In this document: in pieces, positions 14,527 to 16,680 of the stretch
Numbering within the stretch: the stretch's first letter is position 1
Layout: every line of letters begins with the position of its first letter
Assembly (NCBI GenBank): GCA_910589145.1
Contig: CAJUSD010000053.1
Coordinates: forward strand, 1-16,680
Reading direction: 5' to 3'
Length of the DNA stretch: 16,680 nucleotides
Source: an uncultured Oscillospiraceae bacterium
Lineage (GTDB): Bacteria; Bacillota; Clostridia; Oscillospirales; Ruminococcaceae
Position numbers and translations under genes: made by a program
The notes under the pieces: model-generated
The model's input: only the letters and a program-made list of their open reading frames with translations
Database searches by the model: none
What the model was told of the DNA's origin: nothing

Positions 14527-15537
14527 TCAGAAAATACTATGTTTTAATTCAGATATGAACTGCATTCTCCGTAAATTGCAGTCGCCATCATCGGCAAGAG
14601 GATCATTATATAAACAATAAGCGGATGCCATACACCCTTTTTGGCAATTATCGCGGAGGATGCAGCTATGGCATCTGTAATCGGCATGTGTACGTTTTTG
14701 GGCAAGAAATAAAATTTCATTCAGCTTTTTCTCAAAATCATCTGGATGTAAATGAAAAACATTCCCTACTGTAAATATATCTGAGTACAGCATTTGGCAG
14801 GGCTGAATATTTCCATTTGTTTTGATGCAAAAGGAGAAGGAGGGATCATTTAAAACAAATGGACAGATACTGTCATAAACTTGAAGATATGTTTGAAGAT
14901 TGAATTCATCATCAAGTTTTCTAATCAGATTCAGGATATTTGATTTTTGGATGCTGGACAGCCCTTTATTATCCCAGGTGTCTGAGCCATTTCCCTGCTT
15001 GGAAATAAATGCAAATTCAGGGGTACAGTTCATTGACATGGCAAGTTTGTAGAATTTTTCAATATCTTCAAAGTTGTTTTGGGAAATAACCATTTTTAAT
15101 CGTATATTTACCTGCTGTGTATCTAACTTTTGTATAAATCTTATTGTAGAATCAAATCGGCCTTTTCCCCGTATCTTCGCATTTTGTTCTTCGCAGGAAC
15201 CATCTAAGCTGACCTGGACAGCAATATTTTTATGTGTGTTTATAAAGGAGATTAGTCCTTGATGGTGGACAGTCCCATTCGTAACGATTCCAAATGACAG
15301 GTTTGGGTATTTTTCAATAAGTTCTAAAATAGAATCAATTTCAGTATGAACAGCCGGTTCCCCGCCAGAAAGTAAAACCCTTTTTAACCCATACGACTGA
15401 AATAAGTTAATTATTTTATCCAGTTGTATTGCGGATATTTCCTCACAAACTTGGTTTAAACCGGAACGATTATAACAGGTTTGGCAGTTTAAATTGCATT
15501 GGTTGGTGATTTCCAGATAAATTGTGTTAATGTTCAT
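14527..15537 (-). CDS. Radical SAM/SPASM peptide-modifying enzyme
   Basis: 336 residues. The radical SAM cluster motif is CNLNCQTC (Cys14, Cys18, Cys21), which binds the iron-sulfur cluster that cleaves S-adenosylmethionine. LLSGGEPAVH (56-65) is the SAM-binding GGEP motif. The C-terminal part is a SPASM domain holding auxiliary clusters: SFCIKTNGNIQPCQM, then CHSCILRDNCQKGCM, AYC and a final DGDCNLRR. Such enzymes install thioether, carbon-carbon or other cross-links in ribosomal peptides. The start overlaps the stop of the PqqD-containing gene as ATGA, so the modifying enzyme and its peptide-binding partner are made together. The gene is clearly A+T-rich compared with the conjugation genes. 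I see no terminator after it. The exact reaction and substrate cannot be told. Confidence 0.87.
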   Translation of the reverse strand: MNINTIYLEITNQCNLNCQTCYNRSGLNQVCEEISAIQLDKIINLFQSYGLKRVLLSGGEPAVHTEIDSILELIEKYPNLSFGIVTNGTVHHQGLISFINTHKNIAVQVSLDGSCEEQNAKIRGKGRFDSTIRFIQKLDTQQVNIRLKMVISQNNFEDIEKFYKLAMSMNCTPEFAFISKQGNGSDTWDNKGLSSIQKSNILNLIRKLDDEFNLQTYLQVYDSICPFVLNDPSFSFCIKTNGNIQPCQMLYSDIFTVGNVFHLHPDDFEKKLNEILFLAQKRTHADYRCHSCILRDNCQKGCMASAYCLYNDPLADDGDCNLRRMQFISELKHSIF

Positions 15538-16247
15538 TCTGCTAAGACAACCTTTTTAGATACGGTTTCTGAAAGAAACTCTTCAACATCTTCCTGGATT
15601 TCTTCTGGTTTAACCGCATAAATACTGCATAATTCACCAATCAGAGACTCTAATGTATGGGGAGTTGCTAAAATATTAAGAATGTCAATGCCGGTTTCAT
15701 CAAAGAAATGGGCGTCGCCGCTTTCAGAATCAAATACGGCCAGAGAAGAAGTGTCGGCCTGTATGAACTCCATTGATTCATTTTTTCTGTAAGTCATATG
15801 TACAGCTCCTTCATTTTTTAAAATAATCTCGTTATATAGTTTATAAATTTGGGTTTGCCTTGTTTGGGATATGACGTTTTGGCAGTTGATGAATTCGCAG
15901 TGAACAGCATAAGAAAGATTTACTTTCCATAATGGCCAGGGGAGAATATCTAAGCCATTTACCATAATAATTTTCCCGTAAACCTGGTTAGGGGATACTT
16001 CTTCCAGCCGAAAAGCATTGTCGCCCTTACAATAAAGAATGTTTTCTGTTTTCCGAATCAAACGATGCACTAATAATTCTTCTGTTGGATAAGCAAAAAC
16101 TAAAATGTCACCCAATCCATAATTCTGACTTTTAGAAATCATAATAGTATCGTCTTCCTGCAAAGTCGGCAGCATACTGATGCCCTCTACTGTAATAACC
16201 GCAGAATCGTTTAAACGGAGCATAGCTGCAAGAAGATCCTGCATCAT
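15534..16247 (-). CDS. Fusion of a signal-peptidase-like (S24/S26) domain and a PqqD-like peptide-binding domain
   Basis: 237 residues in two parts. Residues 1-95 resemble S24/S26 serine peptidases: GISMLPTL (Ser24), GDILVFAYP (46-54), VHRLI (His61) and KGDN (74-77, Asp76). This is the Ser-His-Asp pattern of the SipW/ER-type signal peptidases rather than Ser-Lys. There is no N-terminal membrane helix, so it is probably soluble. Residues about 95-150 are a linker. Residues about 150-235 (MEFIQADTSSLAVFDSESG, FDETGIDILNILATPHTLESL, PEEIQEDVEEFL) look like a PqqD-type RiPP recognition element, which binds a leader peptide. Together they suggest binding and removal of the leader by one protein. 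Two ATG codons (16247, 16244) are possible starts; both follow the upstream stop closely. Function is inferred. Confidence 0.72.
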   Translation of the reverse strand: MMQDLLAAMLRLNDSAVITVEGISMLPTLQEDDTIMISKSQNYGLGDILVFAYPTEELLVHRLIRKTENILYCKGDNAFRLEEVSPNQVYGKIIMVNGLDILPWPLWKVNLSYAVHCEFINCQNVISQTRQTQIYKLYNEIILKNEGAVHMTYRKNESMEFIQADTSSLAVFDSESGDAHFFDETGIDILNILATPHTLESLIGELCSIYAVKPEEIQEDVEEFLSETVSKKVVLAE

Positions 16248-16248
16248 T

Positions 16249-16680
16249 CTATTTTTGATGTTGGATCACCTCCATAACATAGGCCATATCACTGTAAATC
16301 AGATAGGAACATTCGATTTTTGCTAAACGCATTAGAAATTGCAGATACTCAGATGTAATGGGATAGACAGTGATTGGTGCTTTCATAAGGGAAGTGATGC
16401 GGGTGTTTGTATTCATCGGCATAGCCTGGTTTTCAGTATCAGAGCGCTGGATAAAAAAGATGCCGCCTAGGGGGAGGGGGTTGGTAATAGAGCAGGGCGG
16501 AGTATAAATATAACGTTGGACGTCATGATTTTTTATGAGTTCCTTTTCGGGCAGAGCATGATATTTTTGAAGAATTTCCATTCCCCCATCCCGAAGCTGG
16601 ATAGGAGTAGTATAAGGATATACCTGGAATGTCTCTCGATCCAGAAGGATACAATCATCAGTCATATATCCGCATCCGCT
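16249..16680 (-). CDS. HPr-kinase-like protein of a RiPP cluster, C-terminal part (cut by the window edge)
   Basis: The frame is open to the right edge without a stop, so the gene is truncated. The visible 143 residues begin SGCGYMTDDCILLD, matching the point after the phosphate-binding loop in HPr-kinase/PEP-carboxykinase-like proteins (usually GxLSDD). They continue with FQVYPYTTPIQLRDG and PLPLGGIFFIQRSD, the typical C-terminal half. The ATP-binding loop itself lies outside the window. The internal ATG at 16665 is unlikely to be the start. Proteins like this accompany PqqD and maturation enzymes in peptide clusters; relatives phosphorylate lasso peptides, but the role here is unknown. The stop is 1 base before the next start, so the genes form one operon. 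Confidence 0.65.
   Translation of the reverse strand, partial: SGCGYMTDDCILLDRETFQVYPYTTPIQLRDGGMEILQKYHALPEKELIKNHDVQRYIYTPPCSITNPLPLGGIFFIQRSDTENQAMPMNTNTRITSLMKAPITVYPITSEYLQFLMRLAKIECSYLIYSDMAYVMEVIQHQK

Noticed and set aside
16251..16265. GGAGGTGATCC on the - strand as the ribosome binding site of the peptidase-PqqD fusion
   Set aside because: It matches the 16S rRNA tail very well but lies about 21 bases before the ATG, beyond normal spacing; coupling to the preceding stop codon is more likely.

Overview
The window looks like part of an integrative and conjugative element (ICE) of the Tn1549/CTn type from a gut-type Clostridia host (Lachnospiraceae/Oscillospiraceae-like). The evidence is strong AGGAGG-type ribosome binding sites, tightly coupled genes, and a set of families typical of such elements: TrbL/VirB6, a phage-type replication organizer, a C5 cytosine methyltransferase, a PrgI-like membrane protein, VirB4, an M23 peptidase, a DUF6103-like protein, an amidoligase, a gamma-glutamylcyclotransferase, a ribbon-helix-helix (RHH) accessory protein, a MobP3-like relaxase, a Toprim protein and VirD4. 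No integrase, excisionase or element end is visible. The genus cannot be named from the sequence.

Layout, left to right. 1-1046: tail of a membrane protein, a hairpin, and the TrbL-like channel protein. 1084-3394: replication organizer with iteron-like repeats inside it, then a cytosine methyltransferase encoded by two genes that overlap out of frame by 470 bases. 3432-3878: a self-contained control unit with a promoter, a palindromic candidate operator, a gene for a tandem RHH protein and a strong intrinsic terminator. 3894-7673: mating-pair genes (PrgI-like, VirB4, M23 hydrolase). 7694-9901: small accessory genes, including an amidoligase and cyclotransferase pair. 9902-10262: a 361-base non-coding region dense in hairpins and GGGGGTCA repeats, best read as the origin of transfer. 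10263-14512: RHH accessory protein, relaxase, Toprim protein and VirD4 coupling protein. All of these are on the + strand.

14527-16680 is on the opposite strand and visibly richer in A+T. It is an operon read right to left: a HPr-kinase-like protein (cut by the window edge), a fusion of a signal-peptidase-like (S24/S26) domain with a PqqD-like RiPP recognition domain, and a radical SAM/SPASM enzyme. This looks like part of a cluster making a ribosomally synthesized, post-translationally modified peptide (RiPP), probably carried as cargo. No precursor peptide is visible, so it would lie beyond the right edge.

How the parts probably work together (inference): the relaxase and its RHH partner nick the transfer origin, VirD4 delivers the relaxase-DNA complex to a channel built from TrbL, the PrgI-like protein and VirB4, and the M23 enzyme opens the peptidoglycan. 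The replication organizer may allow replication of the excised circle, and the methyltransferase may protect the DNA in a new host. The items most worth a second look are the overlapping methyltransferase genes, the signal-peptidase/PqqD fusion operon, the hairpin-rich transfer-origin candidate and the iterons inside the replication gene.
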